Assembly (NCBI GenBank): GCA_950295325.1
Contig: OX485807.1
Location: forward strand, 8,337,001 to 8,401,000
DNA from: Polytrichum commune
Taxonomy: Eukaryota > Streptophyta > Polytrichopsida > Polytrichales > Polytrichaceae
Length of the DNA: 64,000 bases
Direction of reading: 5' to 3'
Part shown: piece after piece, positions 1-12,820 of the stretch
How the letters are laid out: each line of letters starts with the position of its first letter
How positions within the stretch are numbered: position 1 is the first letter of the stretch
The notes under the pieces: model-generated
What the model saw: only the letters and a program-made list of their open reading frames with translations
The model's database searches: none
What the model was told of the DNA's origin: nothing
Translations under genes and position numbers: made by a program

Positions 1-589
1 AACGGAAAACCCGTTGGACCATGGCACATTATCCAAATGGCAAATTTTAGTAGTTTTTGGGGACCTCAAAGTTAGTGGTCATTCTCCTTTTTTCAAGGTA
101 GTGTAAAGCCAAATGGGACCAAGAGCACTTTACTCTCCAATCACAGATTTTAGAATTTCATGGTCATGGCTCTTGGTCCATAGTGTAAACCGCCCCTTAC
201 TTGCTACAAGTACAACAAAGCCAATTTTACATATGCATGAGTTGGCATGTTGGAGTTGTCATATGTCATAATTTACATAACTCACATACTGATGAGAGTC
301 CCAAATCTTTTGTTTATTGTTGACTAAAGGTACTAATTTTATGGTACTAATTTTATTGACTAAAGGTTCTTGCTTCAATTGAAGGTGTTTTGAACATGTG
401 CATATATAGGGCCGGTTTTGGACACACCTATAACAAACACTTTAAAATTCATAGATTATTCATACGAGATGCAAATGTAGTTATGTGCTAAAATGTGCTA
501 AAATCTTTTTCAAATACCAACAAGACACATAAATATGCAGGCTACTACAACTACATTAATATTATATTCAATGTCACTTACTAATTGAA

Positions 590-775
590 ATTACGCAATG
601 CTATGAGTATTTAGTGAATACCTCATTTTTGTCAACAATTGTCAACAAAAATCAAATTGATTGTATGGACGTTATAGTACATTAACATCTCTACTTGGTG
701 AAATAATAACATCGATAGTAAAAGATAAAGTATTGTGTGACTCCAAATAATAAGTGACACTAAATATCATATTTA
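590..775 (+). repeat. Direct repeat with 47325-47505
   Basis: The two share ATTACGCAATGCTAT at the start, an ATTGATAGT/ATTGATTGT-TGGAC phrase, and ACTAAATATCA at the end in the same order. The second copy ends where family B copy 4 begins. Confidence 0.5.
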
Positions 776-2964
776 CTGTAGCTAATTAATGTGTGGACAA
801 ATTGGCTTGTTGTAGTGCCCATGAATGAGTTGCATACAAACTTATGAGCCACATACAAACTTATGAGTCTTAAAGCTTTCTTTTTTCCTTTTCTTTTTTT
901 GGTTGGACAAAAGCGCCAAGTTAATTGTCCACTATAGATTTGTTGCCTTAAATATCCAATGTGCCATGAGCTTGGAAAGCCTAGGGTTGGTTAAAGGAAC
1001 ATTTTAACAAACACTTCAATAGTCCATAGTTTAATTCATACAGTATTAAACAAACTACATGCTAAGATCTGTTGAAATGCTCTTTCATCACCGACCACTA
1101 CTAGAAAAAAACATGGGTCCTCTTTACCATATGACTTACGCAACTTTTGCAAAAATAAAATAAAAATAAGATAGAGCACGTGCTCATAATGTGTCAACTA
1201 TTCTAGGCTCAATAATCAACACAAGTAGGGGACCTACACAATCACTTCACGAGCACAAGAATCTTCACTTTGATATTGAATAGGATATTGATACGAGCTT
1301 CATAAATCATGAGGCAAGTCACCATGGTCATGGTTTGGATTTGCTGATCATCTTACACTAATTATGTGTTTCAAATCTTACTACAAGTGGATACAATGAG
1401 TAAAGTATTTGAATGAGGCACACTCACCTCATAAAGATAAAGTTTAAAACAAAAAGTGGACTAAGTATTCAAATACTATTAATTATTCCATAGTCAATAA
1501 TCAATAAATAAATAGATATAAAAACACGATTGCAAGGTCCTATGTATTTATTTAAGGAATCAACAAACACGCACTTCCGATAACCATAAGTAAATGAGAT
1601 CTGTTAAAGTTGATTCTCGTCGATTTGTCCTCGTATATTTGCTATTGCAACACAAGGTTCATTGCATAAAATCTAATCAACAGGAGTTGGAGAACATGAA
1701 AGACAATCCAAATAAAACACACAAAGAGGGACAATGCTAGCCACTATGGTTGGCATGAATGAGGGATGTGAGCTCATATGCAATCGTAATTTGGACATCT
1801 TATAAAGTCGTATCAATTACCATAAAAGGCTTCTTATTTCATCTTCACAAGTGCCAGACTGTAGCTTTCATATGGGATACAAATGAGTCTTATCGAATGT
1901 GAGCATGACATGTGGCCATTTTGAAGGGAAAACAATTATTTTGTGTTGAAATAGAGAGCCCTCTGCAGACGGTACCATAATTAGAATCTAATTTAGGAAT
2001 ACTGAAAATGCAAACTACAAATTGTTGATTTGTAATTCTAGTCAAGAGTGTAATTTTTTTTAATCACACATTGTTACGTGCCCAATTTCACAACACGTCT
2101 AGTTCAAGGCTTTCAAAATCTTTGCACATGTAAAACCTAAACATGTTTTGTAAAGTCATGTAGTTTGTCATGTAAAGAAGGCCCATGGTTCCTAGTAGAG
2201 AAGACACAACAACATGTTATATGGTAGCGGCAACAAGCCAATTTTACATATGTGCAAATTAGTGTGTGTACTACACTAATATATTGTATTTAGTGTCATA
2301 TGGCATTTTATGAGACACTTCTTACAAAATAATCTCAGACCTTGGACAAAAAACCAACTAATTCAACTATTAGTTAACTAGTTGCCTTTTGTAATGATAG
2401 TTGTTCACGATTTGATTTATCAAAAGATGAAGTTAATTATAGTTGTTTTAAATTTGGTTTGCCAAAAAATCTAGTTAACTATAGTAAACTAAAGTTGAGC
2501 GTAGCATGTCCATGGAGTTATGTTGTAATGTTGTAGTGTCACTAGTGTTTTATTTGTGTTGGTGGTGTACATGAAGGTTGTTCCAGACCCCAACATTATG
2601 AATGATCGTAGAAAGGCGTTTCTTGATGATCCTCAATAACCCAAGCATATCAAAGACCCTCAACTGAAGCAAATCAAGAGGCAAATTTCTTCGAATACAT
2701 AATAATACTTGGAAATTTTCTAGTTAATTACAGTTGTTCTTGAATATGCTCTTATATTTTTCTAATTAACTTTAGGTTTTCTTCAATTCAATTTGAAAAA
2801 TTTATAGTTAACTATAGTTGTTCCCTAAAATGTATTGAAAAAAATCTAGTTAAGTATAGTTGTTTTGGCAGTTGTCCAAGGTTTGAATAATTAACAAATA
2901 TTGTCATCCCAACTTACTTTAGTTCAACCACTTTTGGTATTTTTTTTTGCATCCTAACATTTGG

Positions 2965-3120
2965 TGATAAAAAATTGTCATGAATGATTGAAACATGAAT
3001 GAAAAATCACTTAGTAAGTGACAATATTTGTAATATTGTAACTCTACAATGCCTAATTTTAATTAATTTTTTTACAAAGAATCACAATTAATGTTAGATT
3101 TACATTTATTGTCGGTTACA
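2965..3120 (-). repeat. Inverted repeat with 8600-8745
   Basis: GAATGAAAAATCACTTAGTA at 2995-3015 and its complement near 8697-8717 anchor about 150 bp of similarity in opposite orientation. No coding sequence is seen in either copy. Confidence 0.5.
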
Positions 3121-3839
3121 CTACACGGGCAGTTTACATTTAGTATTGTACAAGACAAATAGAATTGGTGAAACTAGGTACATTATTTAGTTTAGTTGCC
3201 ATAGATAGATGTACATAACAATATACATACAAAACTAACTCAAGAGTGCCAAAGCTCCTTTGCTTTTTGTTTTGTAAAACCCGTTGAAACTTCTGGACTC
3301 TGATCATTGAAATTTGAACACTCCTCCATTTGTAGTTTGATAGACGCTCCACCATATCTATTATGATGTTTATTTATGGAAGATAAGCTCGATTTTTTGG
3401 CTATAGCCTGGTTTGTAGGCTCAATTCCAAAAGTTAGTAAGAATTAGAGGCAATAGGTAGTTGGAATTTCATCCCAAGTCAGAACAAAGGGTTATTGCCA
3501 TTCCAAGGTAGTTGCTGCAACCACCTTCCCCTCCTCACTATAAGGAGGAGGTTGGCCATTGCCTACTCAAGTTATTTTCAATCGTAAGACAATAGCAATA
3601 GGCTAGTAGAAGCATCAACACTCAGTGATTGAGTTTATAATTAGACATTCTCCAAGTGAGTTACTTGAGAGAAATAGCAATAGGCTGGTATTGAACCAAA
3701 TGATTCGGGTTTTTTAACATTGAACTTTGATATGAAGGATAAATATCTCGTATGTGCAATAATCTTGATGTCTTTGAAGTAGGATTTTGATTGTTGATTA
3801 TGTTTGGAAGTAATGTATTGTGTGATTTATGGCAATGGC

Positions 3840-4560
3840 CATGAGCGCTGAGATCGGCGAATAGATTGCCAAGAGGGCGAGAGAGATCAATGCTAATGTC
3901 TTGGAGTTAGTGTTGGTCGCAATTAGACTATGGCCATAAGCATATGAGTCAACTCACTCAAAGAGGGTGAAGGCTGATTGTTGAGGGGAAAGGGCAATAG
4001 CCTACTGGAAGACGAAGAGTTGGAAGCCAGTTAGGCAAGTGATTAATGAAAGGTAGTGTAAGCATGAGTTTACTGAAGGCAAAAAATCTTTGGCAAGAGG
4101 CCAGTGGAGTGTGACACCGAGAGCAAGTCTGAGTGAGGCCAATGATTGGCTAAGTCAAGTTGCCTAAGAGAGGAGCTTGAGAGGAAGAACTTGGGAGACT
4201 ACGTTGTTGGGCAATAATCTTAGAGTAAGACATTTAGCGTAAGAGAGGTAAGTGAAGGCAATTGGTGGTGAAGAGGCTATCACCTACTAAAGTGAGAGGA
4301 AGCTGAGATGCCCAAGAAAGGCCATAGCATGTAAAACGAGGAGATCACCCAATGTGCAGCGAGAAAGGAAGAGCCTAAGATGGGCATTTGGAAGTTAAAG
4401 CGCCAATAAAGATTGAGAGAGGCGATTATCTAAAGTGTGAGAGGAAATGGCGTAGGGCCTCACCAGAAGAGGTAAAGTCATGAGAGAAAGAAAAGACTAG
4501 GCCATATGCTTTACATGTGTCTCTTGAGAGAGAGAGAAAGAAAACAAAAAGGCAACTCTA
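3840..4560 (+). repeat. Purine-rich strand tract with degenerate short repeats
   Basis: The plus strand is strongly G/A-biased over about 700 bp. It repeats loose words such as GAGAGAGG, GGCAATAGCC and GAGGAAGC. All frames are broken. It may be a decayed minisatellite. Confidence 0.4.
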
Positions 4561-5570
4561 AGAGATTGTAGCCTTGAAGCAACTACTTGACTTTACATGG
4601 TGTAAAGGCTAATGATATGAATGCATGCAATGGACGTACTTAGTAGCATGTCATCTAATCCAAATTCCTTATTAACTTTTGAAAACTAACAAAATCCATG
4701 AACACCAAAATATAAAGAGTTCTCTAATAAGAAACTAGACAACAATGATGCGTGACGTTTAGCATCAAGATACTAGTGATACTATATCACTTATGTACAA
4801 GGCAACATACTAGAACCCCAACAATGTCCATTCTACACTATGTCACGGTATGCGGCGTTGGCGGCTGCACCTTATCCGTGGGATTTCATCCATATAGATT
4901 TGGATGAATGAATCTTAGAAGTTGGAGGGATGCTCCTAAGTGAGGAGCCTCCCCCTTGGCTTGGCATTCTTGCCAAGTCAAGCCTTGTGAGTGTTTTTGC
5001 CATGTTTTAGTTGTATTGGTTAGTGGTGGTTGGTACTCGAGCTGTAGTGACACACAATCGTTATTTACATGACAACTAGTAACCTAATTATCGTTAAGTT
5101 CCCAGTGATAAGTGAAATTCCCAAGTAGTTCCCAAGTGAAAATGGATGTATTTCAGATGTACAAAACATAGATGAAAGATATTTTGGCATTAACTACCTC
5201 TTTGATACAATAAAACATATATTCTAAACGTTGCATTATCGAGTGCCGTAGTTGTTTTTAAGAGGGAGTTTTGAACTAAAAAGTTTGGTCATGCAAAAAT
5301 GTGTCATAATATCAAGGGCGTCATATAAACGAGTGTTGTATTAGCAAGGTAAGAGTGTACCATGCATTCACCTATATTCTGGACCAACATTGGAGTGTAT
5401 TCCATCCATCCAACATGCAAGATTCGACTCCCTATACGTTTAGGGTCGATTCAATCAAAATGACTTGGACTAGGCTAAATTGGGGTCTTTAAAATTAACT
5501 TTAATGTCAAGTTCGCTTAAAAATTAACTTCCAAGTTGCATATTGTTTCATGGCTTTTATGTTAGATAAA

Positions 5571-5803
5571 TCAATGAACGGGGAGAACCAACCACTAATT
5601 ACAAATAAACCGGTTGAGTTTGGAGCAATTATAGATCAACATTCAAGACATCAAAAAAGTTATGGATCGTTTTGGGGGAATTTAGAGAACATACCTCAAA
5701 TCAATAAAGGAAAACCCAAAAGATGTGATCATGTAACCAATCGGACTTGGAAACGCTCGGATCTCCACCGATTATGTCCAAAAATCTCCCCGGACACTGG
5801 GAT
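5571..5803 (-). mobile_element. Family B element (TIR with CCGGGGAGA), copy 1
   Basis: About 233 bp. Read on the minus strand it starts GTGTCCGGGGAGATTTTTGG and ends GGTTGGTTCTCCCCG, giving short inverted ends around CCGGGGAGA. Internal phrases TTTCCAAGTCCGATTGGTTA and TTGATTTGAGGTATGTTCTC recur in three more copies in this window. The open frame on the plus strand is probably incidental. No transposase is present, so it is MITE-like. Confidence 0.6.
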
Positions 5804-6398
5804 GAATGAGAGGTACGTTTGTATGCAATAACTCCACTTCACCATGTGTGTGTATTTTGTTGAACCCCCGTACCCCCACCCTAAGGTGGGGGCAAGCTAG
5901 CACTACACCATAGCCCACCTCCCAAAGGAGGCATAACGCCCTATACTACCGCACATGAACCGTGATCAATACAGGGTTAACGGGCTCACATTCACGCCGG
6001 TATGAAATATACGGGCGTTATATTACATTATATTATATTTATTGTGTATTTTGTTGTGCAGTAGATGTAATAATAAGTAGTTTTCCATATTTCCCCACAT
6101 TTTTTCTCCAACCCAAAACTAGAACATGAGCAGTTCCTGTGCCCGAACACTCATTTTGGTTCGTACACTCGTTCGTTCATCAGCCTGTAAAGGTGATTCA
6201 GCAATGAATGATGTTCCCTTCACTTCTCCAGGCTTTCTTTCCCTCAAAGTTGACATTGTCAATCTCTCTCTCTCTCTCTAAGCTCCGGGCCTTCTCTAAG
6301 GCCCACTTCACACACGACACCGAAGGCCCGTGACCATTGCATTCTAAGATCTTTCATTGGTTGAAAAGGCCGAGACCGTCTAAGTGCATCACACTTAT

Positions 6399-6550
6399 AG
6401 CCCACCCACACATGCGGGTCACCAGTGAATGGTTCCTATCAGCAAGGGTCACTTTTAGAGTTGGTTTAGCCAGTGAGAGAGCCATTGGATGTAACCGGTG
6501 TTGGTGGGAACCGGTCACTGGTGGCCTGCACCGGTAAGTGTGGGTGGGCT
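6399..6550. mobile_element. Small foldback element
   Basis: The outer arms AGCCCACCCACAC (6399-6411) and GTGTGGGTGGGCT (6538-6550) are perfect complements. Inner arms GGGTCACCAGTGA (6416-6428) and GTCACTGGTGGCC (6514-6526) extend the stem imperfectly. It looks like a 152-bp MITE; no clear target duplication was seen. Confidence 0.55.
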
Positions 6551-7024
6551 ACGAGAAGGTGAAGGTCCAAGGGCTCAAAGAAATTACCATGAATGGAAAG
6601 TCTACATGGATTCCCTACATGACAGAGTATGGATAATGTTGCATGGTTTGCCAAAATTTGCATCAAGTCCACCATGACGAGGTAGGCCTACCACAAATTT
6701 CCGCATACCGTGCCAGAGTCAAGGGCCTTAGATATATGGTAAGGCCTTTGGATAAGAGCCAAGGGCCGTCGCAAATTACATGGTCACGGCCCTCGAATCG
6801 TGTATGAAGTGGCCCTAAGTTGTACATATTTGTCACTTCCAAGAAGCCATCCTCGTCCTCAAAACTCTACACGATTCAAGTCTTCACGCACGTTTGGGGG
6901 TTCTTACACGAATGATGCTTATTACTTTGGCTTTTCAAAAGATACAATAGCATAGTGTCTTGCTACAAATTGTTTGTTGAAGAACGCTACTCTCTTGAAG
7001 AGTGCCTTAGCCAAAGTCCACATC

Positions 7025-7257
7025 TGCCAACAATGAACAGGGAGAACCAACCGATAGTTACAGATCGATTGGTTGAATTTTAGGCATACCCGGATGAAGT
7101 TCAAGACTTCATGAAAACCACCGATCATTATAGGGGAATCTATAGAATATGCCCCAAATTAGTAAAGAGTATTGAAAAATCACAACATGTAACCGGTTGG
7201 ACTTGGAAACACGAGGATTTTGACCAATTATGCCCAAAATCCTCCCCGGACACTTAA
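7025..7257 (-). mobile_element. Family B element, copy 2
   Basis: This has the same length and orientation as copy 1, from GTGTCCGGGGAGGATTTTGG to GGTTGGTTCTCCCTG on the minus strand. It contains one copy of the segment (CTTGAACTTCATCCGGGTAT...GATCTGTAACT) that is tandemly multiplied at 47.7 kb. Confidence 0.6.
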
Positions 7258-7932
7258 TGCCATACTAAGTTACTAGCTACCAGTACTTAAGGTAGAAATA
7301 CCATAAGGTGATTTGCATTGAAGATATGGTCTGACGATCATGAGATAGTTTTCCAAGATAGACGAGAAGGATTCATGAAAAATGCAAGTTGTTTCATATT
7401 TTCTGCCCTATACAAAAAATGCTACAATTTTTCAAAGTGGAGAGTTGTCCAACCTCCTACTCGTTCACTAGATTCTCCCTACAGCGAACACGGTAATCCG
7501 CATTTCCATACAGAACATCGCCTAAATCGGTTACCTCATGAGTAGATTAACACTTGACTCCCATTGGCTACACTAAGTGTACACGCATTGAAGTTGCCGC
7601 GGAGCCATGATCCGTTTTAGAAATGGCACTTCACCATTATAACAGCGGTCTAGTGCACGGCTAGAGGGTAGTTAACGGGTTATGGTATTTGTACCTTAAT
7701 CGTCGACCTCATTGACAATTTTGACATTATTACAACATGTGTACAATTAAGTTACTTGAATGCAAGCAAAGTCGCATGTTTAAAATTTTCGCGATGAATG
7801 CTCCCCCAATTGCCTAAGAGTAAGTTAGACCTCACTGCAAGGGTCCGTAAACTTACATTGTACATTCTGGAGCTGCAAAGCAAACTCAAGGCCCACATAT
7901 AGAAGAGAACTTTGTGTCATATATATGTACGT

Positions 7933-8217
7933 TACATGGCTAGGGATTCGTGGTGTCTATAACATCCGTAAACTCGTCCGTTGGGAAGGTGAAGGGTGGT
8001 ACACTATTTTATAGCCTGGAGATCGATGACTATATCAAGATGATTTGACTTTGAAAATAGCATCAGAGGACCCAAATTAGTTTAAGGGTGTTTTGGCAGG
8101 AAGTGAACCTGCCCTTAGCATGTAGGGTTTAGGGTTTTTACTAGAGCCTCTTCATTCACGATGGATGAGTTTATACGGACGCCACGAATCTCAAACTATG
8201 TGTACATACTTTGCTCA
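7933..8217. mobile_element. Family A deletion derivative (MITE-like), 0.28 kb
   Basis: The left end TAGGGATTCGTGGTGTC and the right end, read inward GAGATTCGTGGCGTC, are inverted copies followed on both sides by an AAACTC(A/G)TCC(A/G)T phrase. About 100 bp of the left interior (to the CATCAGA(G) phrase near 8065) matches 33840-33950, and the right 90 bp matches 34970-35060. The protein-coding middle of the larger element is missing. Confidence 0.6.
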
Positions 8218-9953
8218 TACTCTCCAGGAGGTCTAGAACCATTGATGAGGATACTGTCACGCCATGTTTCATGTTTGTTAGTGTTGGAATGCATTTTCCA
8301 CAAGGGATTCAAGTGGGTCTGAAGTAATGTAGAAATGACTTATCCCTCCTCAAAATTCAATCTCCACCTACAAAATTTGTGGGTTGCCAACGACAACAAT
8401 AATACCGACTTAGATTGTGAAAACCTTTGACTAATTTGCACCCTTGGGTTTGTTGATCTTCCCCTTCATATCTGCTTTAGATTTGTGATATGCCTGGATT
8501 AGAAATTTGAATGTTGGATTATAGTGTATGTTCATGTTGTGTTTAATGTCACTAATTTTAGTTGTCTTGCTCGATACTTATTGTAAACCACATATGTAGT
8601 GTCACCAATGCTAAATGTGAACCTAACGTTATTTGTCAATTCTTGTAAAAAAATTTAAATTGTCATAGATATTACAATGTTGCAAGTGCTATCACTTACT
8701 AAGTGATTTTTCATTCAAGATTCAATCATGCTTGACAATATTTCATTAGAAAATTGTTAGAATGCATAATATACCAAACTTTGTCTTTAATAATTGACAT
8801 GAATATCATTCAAATTTCAATCCATCCATGATAGTACTTTGTAGGCTTAATCATTCATAAGAAGTGTCATTAGAGAAGTTACCACACTCTGACATAAAAT
8901 AATACCGTATTTCACTAAATACAACATGCAATGTAGCTTGTTGGAACTTGGAAATCCAATCTTAGTAATATACAACTCTCACTGTTCAAAAACGGCTCCA
9001 TGAAATGAGTTCATGAAGAAATGTAACTCCAAGTGTTGTTCTAATACCGTCAAGAAAGATCCCTATCTCTCCTAGTACCGTAGCTCTAGCAACTTGGGTG
9101 AAAATATAATTAATTTGAAAGGTGCCTCAATTTTTGGGAAATTAATTTCATTGAGTGCCTCCCCCCCCAAAAAAATTCAAAGAATGACTAAAATCACAAT
9201 AATGCAAGTGACATTCATTGGAATCCAACAAAGTGACATCAAATAACTTTAAAACCTAACATACAAGTAAAAGACGAACTTTAGGTTAACGGTAGCTGCC
9301 ATAGATGAAATTAGGAAAACCATTCATAAATTATAGAATTGACTTGGATGAATGTCTAAGTTTTTTTTTTTAATGAATTTGCCCAATTTTAGAATATTTT
9401 TATGGGTTGCCTAACTTACTTTCGCACTTTAATTAATTATTAGACAGAAAGGTGCCCAAGTTGCTAGAGAGCTACAATATCAACCACCTTCAAAAACTGT
9501 AAGAAATTTGAAACACCTTGCAGACTTACACAACATTATTCAATTGCATGGTTGTGCTCCATTCTACATTTAATATTTGACATGGGCCTCCGCTGTACAA
9601 TACTACCTTCATGGGAAGAAACTTGAAAAATAGGAAGAAACTAATGCTAGTACAAATAATGAAGAGTGTTAGTATTATTAGTAAGAATATTGTGAATGGT
9701 GTTGGTATTTTCAATGGTAGTGCTGCTACGAACAATATTCTTAGCGAAGAATATTGGGGCGAACAACGTTTCTTGTGAATAGTGTCAAGGGTATAACTCC
9801 ACCCAAATTTCCAAATTGTCAATCTCAATGTACGAATGGTAAAGAAATGTTCTTACTTTGTTCAGGGGCCCCACATATTATGATTGACATATTCCAAGGT
9901 CATGGAGTCAACATGGTTGAATAATGTTATGTAGAGATGCTATTACGCTCTAT

Positions 9954-9954
<1 letters not shown>

Positions 9955-9986
<32 letters not shown>
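9955..9986. repeat. (GATA)n microsatellite
   Basis: About eight tandem GATA units. Confidence 0.95.
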
Positions 9987-10689
9987 AACTCCGGTCCCTT
10001 TTTCGCTCTATACATATAAAATGACAAACAATAACACATGCAGTTGGATGCATTCACTGATAGTTGTAAGCACTTTCATTGTGGCGGTCATTTGTACACC
10101 AATGCTTGCTTATCACTTCCTCAATGAACCACACAAAGTCTACACGACACTCGTAGTCATCCAACAATGGACCCTTCCTTGAGGCCTCTTAAGTACCTTA
10201 GGACCCAAGTTGGGGTGCTAAGGTCAACCTCACTTAACTTTGAGATAGAAATCTGCACCTCCAACCTAAACTTGTTCTTCATGTCTACACTAATTATCCC
10301 AATTAGTGAGTGTAACTATTCATAGTCACACAATGCTAGAACTATTTTATTGAGAATGTAATATTTTACCAAGCAATGTCATTTATGTTGTATAATATTT
10401 GAACAACCTATTGAACTTTTGTTGGTAAGAATCAAACTCATGAGTAAGACGTTATTTGCATACTAGCGTAACTCCAAATAATAACAATGCACTAATTGGG
10501 ATAATCATTGTAGTCAAAGGGTTATCATGTATGTTCATCCATCCACACATAGTTGTTCATCCATGCCTGCCACCCACTCTTAGTTATAGTTCCTTCATGC
10601 ATCACCACCATTCCAAATCGTGCATTCATGGTTGCCACCACATCCTAGTTGTTTGTTCGTTCATGCTCACCGTCAACACTACCCTATAG

Positions 10690-10984
10690 AGTCCTATTAT
10701 TGTGGGCCACAATAATGTTATAGAGCCCACGCTTATTCTTAACCCATGCTAAATTTATCATAGAAAAATTAGTGTGGCCCACCTTAATTTTTTTTTTCTA
10801 GGAAAGTAATGTGGGTGATTGAATGATTTTGTACTACTTTTGTCCTATAGTAATATTTAATGTGTTGGTCAAACGTCTCATGAAGACCTGGGGGAAGACA
10901 CAAAGTCTTGGATCCATGTGAATTCCACCTTCACTTGAAAATTAGTGTGGCCCATGCTAATTTTCCATCCACACTAATAGGACT
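10690..10984. mobile_element. MITE-like element, 295 bp
   Basis: The ends AGTCCTATTATTGTGG and, read inward from the right, AGTCCTATTAGTGTGG match at 15 of 16 positions. An ATTAGTGTGGCCCA phrase occurs twice inside (near 10767 and 10941). No target duplication is obvious. Confidence 0.5.
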
Positions 10985-11789
10985 TCTTAAGTGTAGTTGT
11001 TAAGGTACCATTATCCTCCTTGCCAATCCACTTTAGTTAGTTAATACACTTCAAGGGTGTAAACATACATGCTACACCCTAAGCTGTGAATTATAATCAT
11101 GTGAGTTTTGTAATACTACACTAGTTAGACTATGTGGCACTAAACAATACATTGATCAAACACAATTGCATGCAAAGTTTGTAACATTACTCAAATCCAT
11201 AATAGTGTTTTGTGAGACTGACAATTTTCCACGTAGTATTCTTGGAGATTCTCCACATGCAAACTGAATGTAATATAATGTGTCAATTGTGCAAGTAATG
11301 TTGGGAAAGCCATGTTACATGAGTTGCGGTCATATGGGGGTGGCCTCATGGTAGTCCCATCATAAATAACTTATTATCCTAGTTGATATGAATTTACAGG
11401 CTATTTATATTATTGGGGACTTAGCATCTCCCTTGATTAATATTTAATATTATTATTTTAGCACAAATTGTTAACTCCCTTGACTGTTTTCAAAAATAAT
11501 GGAACCAAGTCAGAGCACCCCTCCTTGCTGAGGGCTTTCTAGCAATTTCAAGAAGAATCTCATAGGCCATTGGAACTTATGAGATCTCAACGTGACAAAG
11601 AAAGAAAGAGAAATAAAGAACAAACTATCAAACTTAACTATAAGATTATTAGTCAAATTTATCATTCTAATTTCATGTTTTGAGCCTTCAACAATTTGGA
11701 CGTGTTCTCGATGAATTAATACCTAAATATGATTTTGAAATTGAACCAAATATATCTTGTTGCAATTCTCAGCCCACACCTATCGGTGA

Positions 11790-12820
11790 GTACGGCTAAT
11801 GATCGGCTCTCACTAGTATGGGGACTTTTCTGTCACTTTTAGCCAACGACTGGATGTAATGTACTTGAGTTTCAAGCGTTTGGTGGTTAAATACGAACGG
11901 AAAAAGCTCCTTGTAATGGTGGGAGTTGTTTGCTTGTTGTGCCCACCGGTCAATGTGGTGTACCGCCTCATTTACAACATATTGTAAAAGCCATGTACAC
12001 TGTAGTCTATACAAAAGTTTGAATAAAAAACAACACACTTGGTGAAGTAATGTCCAACAATGGTTTTGAAAAAGGATGTCCTCTCTCCCACATTATTCGG
12101 CTTGAATATTGATGAACTTGAAATATATTTGAATGAAGTCGATGGGGATTCTTTGTGTTTATTTAACATAGTGGTTGCCATTCTTTTTTATGGTGACAAT
12201 GTTGCTCTATTCTCTAAATCTGGAGCTAGCCTACAAAGACTTTTGAACATGCTATATGAGTTTTGCACTCCTTGAAGTCAAATTATCTAAGACTAAAATC
12301 ATGATATTTGGCTGTAACAATAGGAGATTAAACCAAGAGGCATTTTACCTAGACAAGGACCAAATCGAGACCACCCATGAATACAAATACCTTGAGATTG
12401 ATTTTTATTCACATGGTCACTTTGAGCCATCTAGTAAAGACGAAGAATCGCAAGTATGAAAGCCTTGATGGGCACTTTAAGGAAATAAGCAATAGTCGGA
12501 GTCACATGTTGGGAACTCAAATCCCATCTATTCAAGGCTTTGGTGCTTCCTTCTTTTACATTTGACATTGAAATTTGGGGAAGTGACATAAAAAACTCTC
12601 ATTGGAAGGTTTCAAGGAGGGTCATAAAGATGCATATGATGTCTAATGTCAAAGAGCTTTCTTTGATTACCTATCATATTTTGCTAGCTGAATTTGGAGA
12701 ACTTCCCATAGAGTTGTACACTCTTAAGCTTATTATGGGGTTTCAACAACAAGTTGCCCACCTATCCCCCTCTTGGTTAGTTTGTAAAGCAATCTCAGTC
12801 TCCCAACACCTAGCCAAACA
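11790..12820 (+). pseudogene. LINE-type reverse transcriptase pseudogene, first part
   Basis: Non-LTR retrotransposon reverse transcriptase, broken by frameshifts and stops. Reading across frames shows a palm region with KKDVLSPTLFGLNIDELE (12066-12120), then LFYGDNVALFSKSG where the catalytic Y/FxDD should be (12186-12230), then KLSKTKIMIFGCNN and HEYKYLEIDFYSHG (12265-12420). The thumb-like part has LPSFTFDIEIWGSD and HILLAEFGELPIELYTLKL (12545-12730). The box reads YGDN, so the second Asp is lost and the enzyme would be dead even without frameshifts. No endonuclease domain was recognised upstream. The frame stops where a DNA element is inserted at 12821. Confidence 0.85.

Larger units (their letters stand above)
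1..5570. other. AT-rich intergenic DNA with repeat relics
   Basis: Apart from the repeats listed within it (590-775, about 1140-1400, 2965-3120, 3840-4560) I see no gene. The ORFs are short and unlike known proteins. TAGTTAACTATAGTTGTT-like phrases recur loosely between 2370 and 2870. Confidence 0.6.
8218..11789. other. Intergenic DNA
   Basis: It contains the 8600-8745 repeat, the GATA microsatellite and the 10.69-kb MITE. The 100-codon minus frame at 9526-9828 is hydrophobic but matches no family I know. Nothing else is supportable. Confidence 0.55.

Noticed and set aside
5550-5831. 93-codon frame as a gene
   Set aside because: It lies almost entirely inside a family B repeat whose other copies have no such frame.
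8120-8140. TTTAGGG words here and at 41660-41680 as interstitial telomere repeats
   Set aside because: Only about two units each, within chance expectation for AT-rich DNA.
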